This document shows positions 11,045 to 19,860 of a stretch of DNA of 64,000 nucleotides, piece by piece; position 1 is the stretch's first letter; each line of letters opens with the position of its first letter. Location: assembly GCF_001011155.1 (NCBI RefSeq), contig NZ_CP011479.1, positions 4,661,662-4,725,661 of the forward strand, read 5' to 3'. The position numbers and the translations under genes were made by a program. Source of the stretch: Hoeflea sp. IMCC20628 (lineage in GTDB: Bacteria; Pseudomonadota; Alphaproteobacteria; Rhizobiales; Rhizobiaceae). The notes under the pieces are model-generated. The model was not told the origin of the DNA. It saw only the letters and a program-made list of their open reading frames with translations, and made no database searches.

Positions 11045-13450
11045 ATGGAACACCAGACTCACAGCCATGACCATGGTCAATGTGCACATCATCACGACGC
11101 ACCCACTGTCGACACCGACGCGCTTTTTCAGGCCGCCACCGTGCCGGTTGACGGCAAGGTGAAGGACCCGGTCTGCGGCATGGATGTTGCGCTCGACAAG
11201 GGCAAGCCCAGCCTCAGCTACAAGGGATCAGAGTTCCATTTCTGCTCGACCGGTTGCCATGACAAGTTCGAGCGCGATCCGTTTTTCTATCTGTCGGGCA
11301 ACAAGGCGCGACAGAAGAAGGCGGAACCAAAGAACGCCATGTACACCTGCCCGATGGATCCTGAAATCGTCCAGGAAGGGCCGGGCACCTGCCCGATCTG
11401 CGGAATGGCGCTGGAGCCGATGGATGGCGTTGCCGATGGCCCGAACCACGAGTTGATCGATTTCACCCGGCGGCTCTGGGTCAGCGCCGGGGCGGCGATT
11501 CCGCTGCTGATTTTGACCATGGCGCCGATGCTCGGGCTGCCGATCCGGTTATGGCTTGGGGAGACGCTCACTCTCTATCTGGAATTCGTGCTGGCAACGC
11601 CTGTGGTGCTGTGGGCGGCACGGCCGTTTTTCCATCGTGGCTGGACCTCGATCAAGACCTGGAACCTCAACATGTGGACGCTGATTATGATCGGTGTCGG
11701 CGCTGCCTATCTGTATTCGACCATCGCCACGTTCCTTCCTGGCCTGTTTCCGGAGGGGCTGCAGATGCCCGGCGGCCACATGCCGGTCTATTTCGAGGCC
11801 GCGGTGGTGATCATCGCGCTGGTCTTTGTCGGCCAGGTGCTGGAACTCAGGGCTCGGGAACGAACCGGCGACGCCATTCGCGCGCTGTTGGATCTGGCGC
11901 CAAAGACTGCCCGGCGGATAACGCCGGAGGGCGACGAATATGATGCGCCGCTGGAAAATATCGTCGAGGGCGACCGGCTGCGGGTGAGGCCCGGTGAGGC
12001 GATCCCGGTGGACTCGATTGTCATCGAAGGCCACACGGCGGTGGATGAAAGCATGCTGACCGGCGAACCGCTGGCAGTTGAAAAGGGCGAGGGCGATGAG
12101 GTCACTGGCGGCACGCTCAACAAGAATGGCAGCCTGGTTGTCCGGGCAGCGCGGGTTGGCGACGAGACCAAGCTGGCGCGGATCGTTGCCATGGTGTCGT
12201 CGGCACAGCGGTCGCGCGCGCCGATCCAGGGGCTTGCTGACCGGGTTGCGTCATACTTTGTGCCGACAGTGGTGATTGTTGCCGTTCTTGCGTTCGTCAC
12301 CTGGATGCTGATCGGGCCTGATCCGGCCTTCGTGTTTGCGATCGTCTCGGCGGTGTCGGTGCTGATCATCGCCTGCCCCTGTGCGCTGGGGCTGGCAACG
12401 CCGATGTCGATCATGACCGCGACGGGCCGTGGCGCTCAGGCCGGCGTGCTGATCAAGGATGCCGAGGCGCTCGAACGGATGGCCAAGGTCGATGTGCTGG
12501 TGGTCGACAAGACCGGCACGCTGACCGAAGGCAAGCCAGTGCTGACTGACGTTGTCAGCTTCGGGTCAATTGCAGAAAGCGACATGCTGGCGCTGGTGCG
12601 CGGTCTTGAGGCCGGTTCGGAGCACCCGCTGGCAGAAGCCATTGTTGACGGGATTGCCGAACGGGATATTGCGGCAGCACAGGTGTCCGATTTCGAATCT
12701 GTCACCGGCAAAGGCGTTGGCGGCAAGTCCGGCACGCAGCGGATTATGTTGGGCAACGCGGCAATGATGGATTTTGCTGGGGTCGATCATACTGAAGCCA
12801 ACGACAAGGCCGATGCATTGCGCAGCCAGGGCAAGACGGCGATGTATGTGGCGATCGACGGCAAGTTGGCTGGCCTCGTGGCGGTCGCCGATCCGATCAA
12901 GCCGACGACAAAAGAGGCCATTGCGGCGCTGCATCGTGCCGGCCTGGCCATCATCATGGCGACAGGCGACAATGAGACGACAGCGCGGGCGGTTGCCGGT
13001 CAGCTGGGCATCGACGATGTCCGCGCTGGGGTGTTGCCGGAAGACAAGAAGGCGCTGGTCGATGAGTTGCACAAGGCCGGTCACAAGGTTGCGATGGCTG
13101 GAGACGGCGTCAATGACGCGCCGGCCCTTGCTGCGGCCGAAGTGGGCATCGCCATGGGAACCGGCGCCGATGTGGCGGTCGAAAGTGCGGGCATCACTTT
13201 GCTGCGAGGCGATCTTGGCGGCATCCTGCGGGCGCGCAAACTGTCAGAAGCGACGCTGCGCAACATCAAGCAGAACCTGTTCTTTGCCTTTGCCTACAAC
13301 AGCGTAGGGATACCGATTGCCGCCGGACTGTTCTATCCGATCACCGGAACCCTGTTGTCGCCGATGATCGCGGCAGCAGCGATGAGCCTGTCCTCGGTGT
13401 CGGTGATCAGCAATGCCTTGCGGTTGCGACGGGTCAAACTTGATGCTTGA
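11045..13450 (+). CDS. copA: Copper-exporting P1B-type ATPase
   Basis: Exports Cu(I) from cytoplasm to periplasm. The N-terminus is His-rich ([13 protein letters not shown]), then a YHS domain (about 38-85, DPVCGMDV) and a heavy-metal-binding domain (about 99-125, YTCPMDPEI...CPICGM). The usual CxxC ferredoxin-like HMA domains are absent. The ATPase core has CPC at 444-446 in the transport helix, DKTGT with phosphorylated Asp488, LTGEP, the SEHPLAEAI His-Pro motif and GDGVNDAP. The last helices carry YN and MSLSS, the P1B-1 Cu(I) signature. It is driven by the CueR-type promoter just upstream and followed by cueR. Confidence 0.97.
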   Translation: MEHQTHSHDHGQCAHHHDAPTVDTDALFQAATVPVDGKVKDPVCGMDVALDKGKPSLSYKGSEFHFCSTGCHDKFERDPFFYLSGNKARQKKAEPKNAMYTCPMDPEIVQEGPGTCPICGMALEPMDGVADGPNHELIDFTRRLWVSAGAAIPLLILTMAPMLGLPIRLWLGETLTLYLEFVLATPVVLWAARPFFHRGWTSIKTWNLNMWTLIMIGVGAAYLYSTIATFLPGLFPEGLQMPGGHMPVYFEAAVVIIALVFVGQVLELRARERTGDAIRALLDLAPKTARRITPEGDEYDAPLENIVEGDRLRVRPGEAIPVDSIVIEGHTAVDESMLTGEPLAVEKGEGDEVTGGTLNKNGSLVVRAARVGDETKLARIVAMVSSAQRSRAPIQGLADRVASYFVPTVVIVAVLAFVTWMLIGPDPAFVFAIVSAVSVLIIACPCALGLATPMSIMTATGRGAQAGVLIKDAEALERMAKVDVLVVDKTGTLTEGKPVLTDVVSFGSIAESDMLALVRGLEAGSEHPLAEAIVDGIAERDIAAAQVSDFESVTGKGVGGKSGTQRIMLGNAAMMDFAGVDHTEANDKADALRSQGKTAMYVAIDGKLAGLVAVADPIKPTTKEAIAALHRAGLAIIMATGDNETTARAVAGQLGIDDVRAGVLPEDKKALVDELHKAGHKVAMAGDGVNDAPALAAAEVGIAMGTGADVAVESAGITLLRGDLGGILRARKLSEATLRNIKQNLFFAFAYNSVGIPIAAGLFYPITGTLLSPMIAAAAMSLSSVSVISNALRLRRVKLDA

Positions 13451-13477
13451 CCTTCCATCAGGTGGAAGGCGTAGGGA
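13447..13477 (+). promoter_or_regulatory. Second CueR-type operator/promoter, before cueR
   Basis: TTGACC (13447-13452) and TAGGGA (13472-13477) with a 19-bp spacer holding CCTTCC-N7-GGAAGG (13451-13469). The upstream half is identical to the copA operator. The -35 hexamer overlaps the copA stop codon (13448-13450). This would let CueR activate its own gene and the downstream cytochrome c. Confidence 0.82.
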
Positions 13478-13519
13478 TGGCGCCATGAGGACACAGCGTT
13501 CCAATCCAGGAGGCAGGCA

Positions 13520-13915
13520 ATGAATATCGGCGAAGCATCTGATGCGACCGGCCTGCCGGCCAAGACGATCCGGTATTATGAGGATATCAGCCTCATCAAG
13601 CCGGCGCGCGCCGCCAATGGTTACCGTGACTATGATGGCAAGGATGTGCATCGGCTGGCCTTCATTCAGCGCTCCCGAAGCCTCGGGTTTACCATCGATG
13701 AATGCCGCTCGCTGCTGTCGCTCTATGAGGACAAGGATCGCGCCAGTTCCGATGTGAAGGCGCTGGCGCTGGAGAAGATCACCGAGATTGACCGCAAGCT
13801 CAAGGAACTGAAGTCGCTGCGCAACACTCTCAAAGCCCTGGCGGATCATTGCCATGGCGATGATCGGCCGGATTGTCCGATTATTGATGAAATGGCCAAG
13901 GGAGTGGTGGCATGA
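13520..13915 (+). CDS. cueR: Cu(I)-responsive MerR-family regulator CueR
   Basis: Copper-sensing activator of the MerR family, 131 residues. The winged-helix N-terminus is MNIGEASDATGLPAKTIRYYED, followed by a dimerisation helix and the metal loop HCHGDDRPDCPIID, whose two cysteines match the CueR Cu(I) site. AGGAGG-like sequence lies just before the ATG. It would bind the two operators at 10991 and 13451. Its end overlaps the cytochrome c start by 4 bp (ATGA), so the two are translationally coupled. Confidence 0.95.
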   Translation: MNIGEASDATGLPAKTIRYYEDISLIKPARAANGYRDYDGKDVHRLAFIQRSRSLGFTIDECRSLLSLYEDKDRASSDVKALALEKITEIDRKLKELKSLRNTLKALADHCHGDDRPDCPIIDEMAKGVVA

Positions 13916-14325
13916 ACTGGCGGACCCTGGTTATTGCCGCCGTGGTGGTGGGGAGTGCGCTGTTTATCGGCCGCGCCCTTCTGGCGCCCACGCCAACTGC
14001 AACCGGCGAAGCGATGGCGAGCGTCGTCGTGCCCGATCTGTCGCCGGACGCGCAAGCGGGCGAAGTTCTGTTCAACCGCTCCTGTGCAACGTGTCACGGC
14101 GTCAATGCCGCAGGCCAGGATGGGGTCGCGCCGCCGCTGGTTCACAAGATCTACGAACCCAATCATCATGGCGACGCCGCATTCCATCTGGCTGCCAAAA
14201 ACGGGGCGCGCGCCCATCACTGGCAATTTGGAGACATGCCGCCGGTGGAGGGGATCACGGATCCGGAGCTTGAGAAGGTCGTGGGTTATGTGCGCGAGCT
14301 CCAGCGCGCCAACGGAATAAACTGA
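13912..14325 (+). CDS. Membrane-anchored c-type cytochrome
   Basis: A 137-residue monohaem cytochrome c with an N-terminal signal anchor (TLVIAAVVVGSALFIGRALL) and CATCH at 58-62. The likely axial Met is in FGDMPPVEG near residue 106. It acts in the periplasm. Coupling to cueR and placement in a copper island with a multicopper oxidase suggest it passes electrons to or from periplasmic copper oxidation, but that is inference. The histidine-rich middle (NHHGDAAFHLAAKNGARAHH) could also touch metal. Confidence 0.9.
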   Translation: MNWRTLVIAAVVVGSALFIGRALLAPTPTATGEAMASVVVPDLSPDAQAGEVLFNRSCATCHGVNAAGQDGVAPPLVHKIYEPNHHGDAAFHLAAKNGARAHHWQFGDMPPVEGITDPELEKVVGYVRELQRANGIN

Positions 14326-14425
14326 CGTTGTCCGGATGCACTGAAACAAAGACAGACATGACTTCACCGGCCTGTGATCGAACAGGTCATCATTGCTGCA
14401 CAATTCTAGGCTTAGTCATTCGTAG

Positions 14426-14845
14426 ATGAGTTTCTCGAACCGCCAAAGATCCCGTCACGGGCGCATGCTTCTGGTGTTGATGTTTGTTTTTACAAGCATC
14501 GTGCCGGGGTCTTTGCATGCTTTGGCCATGGCAGGGTCTCAGGCAGGCAGCGGCAGCGGACACCATGCAATGATGGGCCACATGTCTGGCGATCACCCCG
14601 CGGTCGCACACCATCAATCCCATGACGTGGCAGCTGATGTCGCGCAAGAACCTATCCCCGCGGATTCGGACACCGTCATAGACCGTTGCTGTCCCGCGAC
14701 ATGTTTTGTTGCCCTTTGCAGCTTTGATGTCGTGACTGCGGATCGCTTCGTTCCCGAGAGTTTCCAGCTCGAATCCACGGCTGAATTCATTGTCGTTGTC
14801 ATGGCGTTGCCCGAGCGGCCGCCGCGAGCCTTAAGTGTGACCTGA
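14426..14845 (+). CDS. His/Met-rich exported hypothetical protein
   Basis: A 139-residue protein with an N-terminal hydrophobic signal (MLLVLMFVFTSIVPGSLHALA), a His/Met-rich stretch (GHHAMMGHMSGDHPAVAHHQSHD) and two cysteine clusters (RCCPATC, then C near residue 97). I recognise no family. Metal-binding-like composition and its place inside the copper island suggest a periplasmic copper-binding or sensing role. The start ATG has only a weak Shine-Dalgarno, and the C-terminus (LPERPPRALSVT) is proline/arginine-rich. Confidence 0.65.
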   Translation: MSFSNRQRSRHGRMLLVLMFVFTSIVPGSLHALAMAGSQAGSGSGHHAMMGHMSGDHPAVAHHQSHDVAADVAQEPIPADSDTVIDRCCPATCFVALCSFDVVTADRFVPESFQLESTAEFIVVVMALPERPPRALSVT

Positions 14846-14912
14846 TCCGTCCAAGGGTCATCGACGCCGGAACTGACCGGCCATTCACACTCTCTATCGC
14901 AGTAGGACAATC

Positions 14913-15146
14913 ATGTTTCGTTATCTCTTGGCGGCTGCCATGCCGCTGGCGCTCGCCGGCTGTACGGCGGCGAACAGGCCTGCCGACGTCTTTTCGGTCA
15001 ATTCCCCGGTGGAATCAGACCTGGGTATTCGCAATACGCATCATCACACGGTCCTCAACGGATATACGCATCGCGTTCCGGTCGACCCGAAACCCTGGCG
15101 TCAGCAAAATGACGACCGGGCGCCCGGCGCGGGAGCCGGATCATGA
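14913..15146 (+). CDS. Small lipoprotein of the copper island
   Basis: A 77-residue protein with a lipoprotein signal: MFRYLLAAAMPLALAGC puts the lipobox cysteine at residue 17. The mature part has a THHHTVLNGYTHRVP stretch that may bind metal. It overlaps the downstream TolC-like gene by 4 bp (ATGA), so it is translationally coupled and probably belongs with that outer-membrane protein. The family is not recognised. Confidence 0.75.
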   Translation: MFRYLLAAAMPLALAGCTAANRPADVFSVNSPVESDLGIRNTHHHTVLNGYTHRVPVDPKPWRQQNDDRAPGAGAGS

Positions 15147-16657
15147 TCGCGCGGGGAGTGTTCAAAGCACGCCTTGTTCTGCCACTTGCAGCAATCGCTC
15201 TCTCGGGATGTGTAACCGATCAGGATCTTGCCGGATATTCGGCAAAAGACGCCGGGTTCGGGGTCGTTTCGGCCGCCGTTTCAATCGGCACCAAAGGCAA
15301 GGACACCATCTGGATTCAGAATCAGCAGCAGGCCAAGGCTGTTTCCGAGCGCGTCCAGGGTCTGGTTCACAAGAAAACCATAAATGCAGACACTGCGGTA
15401 CAGGTGGCGCTGCTCAACAATCGCGGACTTCAGGCAGCCTATGCCGACATTGGCATGAATGCGGCTGAAGCCTGGCAGCAGGGCATGCTCGAAAATCCGA
15501 CGGTCTCCATTGGCCTGCTCGGTATTGGCGCTCCGGAACTGGGCGCGTTCAGGGCCATCGAAGGCATGATCGCAACCAATATCCTGGCGCTGGCAACGCG
15601 CAAGGCGCGGGTCGATATCGCCGATACCCGTTTCAGGCAGGCACAGATGCGGGCGGTCGACGCAACGTTGAAGGTCGCCAATGACACGCGCCGGGCCTGG
15701 ATCAATTCGGTCTCGGCGTTCGAGACTGTCGCCTATCTCAATCAGGCCAAGGTCGCTGCCGACGCGGCATCGGAACTGGCACAAAAACTGGGTGAAAGCG
15801 GCGCCATGGGCAAAGGCGGCCAGGCGCGTGAACACGCGTTTTATGCCGAGCTGACCGGACAAATGGCCGAAGCGCGGCTGGCGTCACGGCTGGCGAAAGA
15901 AGAGCTGACCCGGCTGATGGGCCTGTGGGGCAGCGAGGTCGATTACTTCGTCCCTGACCGCTTGCCGCGGCTTCCAAGTGGCGTCATCAAGCGCAACCGC
16001 ATCGAGCAGGAAGCACTTGAAAACCGGGTCGATCTTCGCGTTGCGAAACTCGAACTGGAAGCTGTCGCCAAAAGCTATGGCCTGACCGAGGCCACGCGCT
16101 TTGTCACCGATCTGGAGATCATCTCCGGCGTTGAGGCCGAGCGGGAAATCGAGACTGAATACGAGATTGCCGGTGGCAATCTGGAGGAGACCAAAACCCG
16201 GAAAACGGTTGTTACTCCACAACTCGAACTGGAGTTCGTGATTCCGATCTTCGACAGCGGCAAAGCCCGTCTGCGCAAGGCCGAGCTCGCTTACATGCAG
16301 GCGGCCAATCAGCTTGCGGAAAAGGCCGTCAATATTCGGTCCGAGGCGCGTTCTGGCTACACAGCCTATAGCGCGACCCATGAGATCGCGCGGCACTACG
16401 TCAACGCCGTTGTGCCGCTGCGCACCACGATCGAGGCGGAATCCCTGCTGACTTATAACGGCATGATTTCCAACACTTTCGAGCTTCTCGCCGACACCCG
16501 CGCCAAGATTGGAACCCTGATGTTGGCGATCAACGCCAAGCGCGAGTTCTGGCTGGCCGATGTCAATCTGTCCGCTGCGATCTATGGCGGCGGAACCGGT
16601 GCGGGCAGCTCAGCTGCTGCACCATCCGTTGGCGATGCTGGCGGCGGCGGCCACTAA
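15143..16657 (+). CDS. TolC-family outer membrane efflux lipoprotein
   Basis: A 504-residue outer-membrane efflux protein. The N-terminus has a lipobox (LAAIALSGC). The body has the two-repeat alpha-helical pattern of the OEP family: ALLNNRGLQAAYADIGMNAAE near the start, ELEFVIPIFDSGKARLRKAELAYMQA in the second repeat and the late ALLTYNGMIS-like helix. No inner-membrane RND pump or membrane-fusion gene accompanies it, unlike CusCBA. It sits between a small lipoprotein and a multicopper oxidase, an arrangement seen in alphaproteobacterial copper islands where its partner is unclear. Confidence 0.9.
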   Translation: MIARGVFKARLVLPLAAIALSGCVTDQDLAGYSAKDAGFGVVSAAVSIGTKGKDTIWIQNQQQAKAVSERVQGLVHKKTINADTAVQVALLNNRGLQAAYADIGMNAAEAWQQGMLENPTVSIGLLGIGAPELGAFRAIEGMIATNILALATRKARVDIADTRFRQAQMRAVDATLKVANDTRRAWINSVSAFETVAYLNQAKVAADAASELAQKLGESGAMGKGGQAREHAFYAELTGQMAEARLASRLAKEELTRLMGLWGSEVDYFVPDRLPRLPSGVIKRNRIEQEALENRVDLRVAKLELEAVAKSYGLTEATRFVTDLEIISGVEAEREIETEYEIAGGNLEETKTRKTVVTPQLELEFVIPIFDSGKARLRKAELAYMQAANQLAEKAVNIRSEARSGYTAYSATHEIARHYVNAVVPLRTTIEAESLLTYNGMISNTFELLADTRAKIGTLMLAINAKREFWLADVNLSAAIYGGGTGAGSSAAAPSVGDAGGGGH

Positions 16658-16678
16658 CTTTCCGGAAAGGAAAAGACC

Positions 16679-18046
16679 ATGATGAACAGACGTCAATTAC
16701 TCGGCGCAAGCGCTGCCGGAGCGGCCCTTGTCTCCTCGACCGCCTGGTCGAAAACAACGAACATGGGTCTGCCCGATGCGGTGCTTATGGAAAGCCCGCT
16801 GACCCAGGCCCCGCTGATACCGTCCACCGGACCAGACTACAATCCGGTGGTGACACTCAACGGCTGGACCTTGCCGTTCCGGATGAACAACGGTGTCAAG
16901 GAATTCCATCTGGTGGCAGAGCCGGTGGAACGGGAACTTGCGGAAGGCATGACCGCCTATCTGTGGGGCTACAATGGCCAGTCCATCGGCCCGACCATCG
17001 AGGCCGTAGAAGGCGACCGGGTCCGGATCTATGTCACCAACAAGCTTCCGGAGCACACGACGGTGCATTGGCATGGGCTGATCCTTCCGTCCGGTATGGA
17101 TGGCGTGGGAGGTCTCTCGCAACCCCACATCCCTTCCGGAAAAACCTTCATCTACGAGTTCGATCTGGTGAAGTCGGGGACCTTCATGTACCACCCGCAC
17201 GCCGACGAGATGGTGCAGATGGCGATGGGCATGATGGGCTTCTTCATCGTCCATCCGAAGGATCCTTCCTTCATGCCGGTCGATCGTGATTTCCTGATCA
17301 TGCTCAACGCCTTCGATATCGATCCCGGCTCCTACGTGCCGAAGATCATGACGATGAACGACTTCAATCTGTGGACATGGAACAGCCGGATTTTTCCAGA
17401 CATCGATCCGCTGGTGGTGTCGAAGAACGATCGCGTCCGGGTCCGCGTCGGCAACCTGACCATGACCAACCACCCGATCCACATGCATGGCTACGATTTC
17501 GAGGTAACCGGCACCGATGGCGGCTGGGTCCGGCCCGAAGCACGTTGGCCGGAAGTGTCGATCGACATTCCGGTGGGCGCGATGCGGGCCTATGAATTTG
17601 ATGCCAAGTATCTGGGCGACTGGGCCATCCATTGCCACAAGTCCCATCACACCATGAACGCCATGGGACATGACGTGCCGACTTTCATCGGTGTCGACAA
17701 ATCGAAACTCACCAGGAAGATCCGGACCGTGCAGCCTGAATACATGCCGATGGGAACCGCCGGCATGGCCGACATGGCGGAAATGTCGATGGAACTGCCC
17801 GACAACACCATTCCGATGATGGCCGGATGGGGCCCCTACGGACCGCTGGAAATGGGCGGCATGTTCTCGGTCGTCAAGGTCCGCGAGGGCATCTCGGCTG
17901 GCGATTACAGCGATCCCGGCTGGTACGAAAACCCTCCCGGAACCCAGGCCTATGAGTGGACCGGCGAATTGCCGGAATTCGCCAAGGCGACAGACGCAGC
18001 CACAACAATCACGCCAGCGCCGGTGAAAGCCGGCAGCAATGGCTAA
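16679..18046 (+). CDS. Periplasmic multicopper oxidase (CopA/CueO-like)
   Basis: Probably oxidises Cu(I) to the less toxic Cu(II) in the periplasm. A twin-arginine signal opens it (NRRQLLGASAAGAALVSS). Copper ligands are complete: HWH at 130-132, YHPHADEM, HPIHMHGYDF from 265, and the HCHxxxHxxxxM type 1/type 3 segment from 318 with the axial Met. The 455-residue, two-domain-like length is at the short end for the family. A Met-rich stretch (MPMGTAGMADMAEMSME) near 355-375 recalls the Met-rich insert of CueO. It lies in tandem with a cupredoxin and a CusF-like protein. Confidence 0.94.
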   Translation: MMNRRQLLGASAAGAALVSSTAWSKTTNMGLPDAVLMESPLTQAPLIPSTGPDYNPVVTLNGWTLPFRMNNGVKEFHLVAEPVERELAEGMTAYLWGYNGQSIGPTIEAVEGDRVRIYVTNKLPEHTTVHWHGLILPSGMDGVGGLSQPHIPSGKTFIYEFDLVKSGTFMYHPHADEMVQMAMGMMGFFIVHPKDPSFMPVDRDFLIMLNAFDIDPGSYVPKIMTMNDFNLWTWNSRIFPDIDPLVVSKNDRVRVRVGNLTMTNHPIHMHGYDFEVTGTDGGWVRPEARWPEVSIDIPVGAMRAYEFDAKYLGDWAIHCHKSHHTMNAMGHDVPTFIGVDKSKLTRKIRTVQPEYMPMGTAGMADMAEMSMELPDNTIPMMAGWGPYGPLEMGGMFSVVKVREGISAGDYSDPGWYENPPGTQAYEWTGELPEFAKATDAATTITPAPVKAGSNG

Positions 18047-18085
18047 CCCCTTCGATCCGAAGTGTTCACGAAAGGAACAATACCC

Positions 18086-18568
18086 ATGAAAACTCTCCTG
18101 ATTGCATCCGCGTCATTCCTGGCGATGACAGCACTGGCTGGTGCCAGTGGAACCCATTCCAGCGGTCATGACAGCATGATGGCCATCGGCAACCCCGGCA
18201 AGGCATCCGAAGTCAGCCGAACAATCGAAGTGACCATGAAGGAAACCGACGACGGCGAAATGATCTTCGAACCCAAGGAAATCAACGTCGAGAAGGGCGA
18301 GACCATCCGCTTCATGGTGATGAACAGGGGCGAACTGGAGCATGAGTTCGTGCTCGATGATCATGACGGCGTGATGGAGCACAAGGGGCTGATGGAGCGG
18401 ATGCCCGAGATGGAGCATGACGATCCCAATTCCGTGCGTCTCGATCCGGGCATGGATGGCGAAGTCATCTGGAGCTTCGCGAATGCGGGACCGTTCGAAT
18501 TCGCATGCCTGATCCCCGGCCACTACGATTCCGGCATGAAAGGCATGCTCACTGTTACCGGCCATTAA
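18086..18568 (+). CDS. Periplasmic cupredoxin
   Basis: A blue copper protein of the plastocyanin/azurin fold, 160 residues with a Sec signal ending near residue 20. The type 1 ligands are visible: H86 in GELEHEF and C141, H146, M151 in CLIPGHYDSGM. There are extra His and Met residues near the N-terminus (THSSGHDSMM) and between the strands (MEHKGLMERMPEMEH). The start at 18086 has AAAGGA upstream; an upstream ATG at 18062 is less likely. It probably exchanges copper or electrons with the multicopper oxidase. Confidence 0.92.
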   Translation: MKTLLIASASFLAMTALAGASGTHSSGHDSMMAIGNPGKASEVSRTIEVTMKETDDGEMIFEPKEINVEKGETIRFMVMNRGELEHEFVLDDHDGVMEHKGLMERMPEMEHDDPNSVRLDPGMDGEVIWSFANAGPFEFACLIPGHYDSGMKGMLTVTGH

Positions 18569-18607
18569 ACCGATCAAGCCAATCTCAAGACCGACAGAGG
18601 TAATCCA

Positions 18608-18895
18608 ATGCGCAAAATCGCAACTCTCGCCCTTGCTTCGATGATCGCCATGACTGGCGTCACTGCGGCCTTCGCAACCGAATACACCAAAGGCGTCGTC
18701 AAGAAAGTCGACATGAAGGCTGGCAAGGTGACCATCATCCATGAGGAACTGGCCAATCTCGAAATGCCGGCCATGACCATGGTGTTTCGCACCGTCGACC
18801 CGGCCATGCTGGAGCGGATGAAGCCAGGAGACAATGTTGAGTTCATCGCCGACCGGGTGAAGGGCAAACTGACCGTTACAGAATTAAAGCCGTAG
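18608..18895 (+). CDS. CusF-like periplasmic copper-binding protein
   Basis: A 95-residue protein with a signal peptide (about 1-23) and the CusF OB-fold pattern: GKVTIIHEEL, then EMPAMTMVF and PGDNVEFIADRV. By alignment to E. coli CusF, His45, Met56 and Met58 match the Cu(I) ligands, while the capping Trp44 of CusF is Met53 here. It could act as a periplasmic copper chaperone handing metal to the oxidase, since CusB is absent. It ends the copper operon and is followed by a strong terminator. Confidence 0.88.
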   Translation: MRKIATLALASMIAMTGVTAAFATEYTKGVVKKVDMKAGKVTIIHEELANLEMPAMTMVFRTVDPAMLERMKPGDNVEFIADRVKGKLTVTELKP

Positions 18896-18919
18896 CCGAA
18901 CCAATTTTGCGGCACCAGG

Positions 18920-18957
18920 TGTGGCGGGATGAGCAATCGTCCCGCCACAGGTCTTTT
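18920..18957 (+). terminator. Intrinsic terminator of the copper operon
   Basis: Perfect 10-bp stem (TGTGGCGGGA at 18920-18929 with TCCCGCCACA at 18940-18949), a 10-nt loop and a trailing TCTTTT. It closes the copper island. Confidence 0.8.
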
Positions 18958-19065
18958 GTGCGTTCCTCTCAGGCAGATCCGCGATGGGCGGTTGCGTGTG
19001 AGTGGGGACAGGCTAAAACAGACCTCCGGCGCCAACAACGGCGTCAATCCTGTTGAGGTCTGCTC

Positions 19066-19842
19066 ATGCCGCGCTTCGCCGCCAACCTGTCGATGATGTT
19101 TACCGAGCACGCGTTTGCGGATCGCTTCCAGGCCGCCGCCGATGCCGGGTTCAGCGCGGTGGAATTCCTGTTTCCCTATGATCATCCGGCCGAGACCATT
19201 GCCAGATGGTGTGAGGCGGCACAGGTCGAGCAGGTGCTGTTCAACCTGAAGCCGGGCGATATGGAAGCCGGAGATCGTGGACTGGCCGCCCTGCCGGAGC
19301 GAAAGGCCGAGTTCCGCCAATCCGTCCAGACAGCGCTCGACTATGCAAGCGTCATCGGGACGCGGCGTCTGCACATGATGGCCGGCCTTGCTGATGCGGG
19401 CGATCCGCTGCAGCGCGCGGCCTATATCGACAGCATGGCCTTTGCCGCCGATGCGGCCGCGGAGCATGGCATCTGCATCCTGATCGAACCGATCAACCGG
19501 CGTGACATGCCGGGTTATTTCCTCAATGATTTCGGGCTTGCCGCAGATCTGCTCACCGAGCTTGATCATCCCAATGCCTGGCTGCAATTTGACATCTATC
19601 ACCGCCAGATCATGCATGGCGACGTGCTCAAGGGGCTTGAACAGCTGATGCCGATGATCGGTCATGTGCAGATTGCCTCGGTGTCCGACCGGCATGAACC
19701 CGGATCGGGCGAGCTTGATGATTTCCGGGTCTTCGAGGCGCTGGATGATCTGGGCTACCAGGGCTTTGTCGGCTGCGAATACAGGCCCGAAGCCGAAACA
19801 CTTGACGGGCTTGGCTGGATCCGGCGGACCCGCGCCACCTGA
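19066..19842 (+). CDS. hyi: Hydroxypyruvate isomerase
   Basis: Interconverts hydroxypyruvate and tartronate semialdehyde in glyoxylate metabolism. The 258-residue TIM-barrel protein begins MPRFAANLSMMFTEHAF, as in Hyi, with the family segments FLFPYDH, HMMAGLAD, ILIEPINRRDMPGYFL, WLQFDIYHRQIMHGD, HVQIASVSDRHEPGSGE and FVGCEYRP. The conserved Glu and His metal/base residues fall within these. It is a lone gene here, without glyoxylate carboligase or tartronate semialdehyde reductase next to it, and converges on an MFS gene only 18 bp away. Confidence 0.92.
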   Translation: MPRFAANLSMMFTEHAFADRFQAAADAGFSAVEFLFPYDHPAETIARWCEAAQVEQVLFNLKPGDMEAGDRGLAALPERKAEFRQSVQTALDYASVIGTRRLHMMAGLADAGDPLQRAAYIDSMAFAADAAAEHGICILIEPINRRDMPGYFLNDFGLAADLLTELDHPNAWLQFDIYHRQIMHGDVLKGLEQLMPMIGHVQIASVSDRHEPGSGELDDFRVFEALDDLGYQGFVGCEYRPEAETLDGLGWIRRTRAT

Positions 19843-19860
19843 TCCGGGGCTCGCCTTCGA

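Noticed and set aside
16697-17671. A 324-codon minus-strand His-rich frame opposite the multicopper oxidase
   Set aside because: His-richness arises from ATG/GTG/GAT codons read in reverse; the oxidase copper ligands prove the plus strand.
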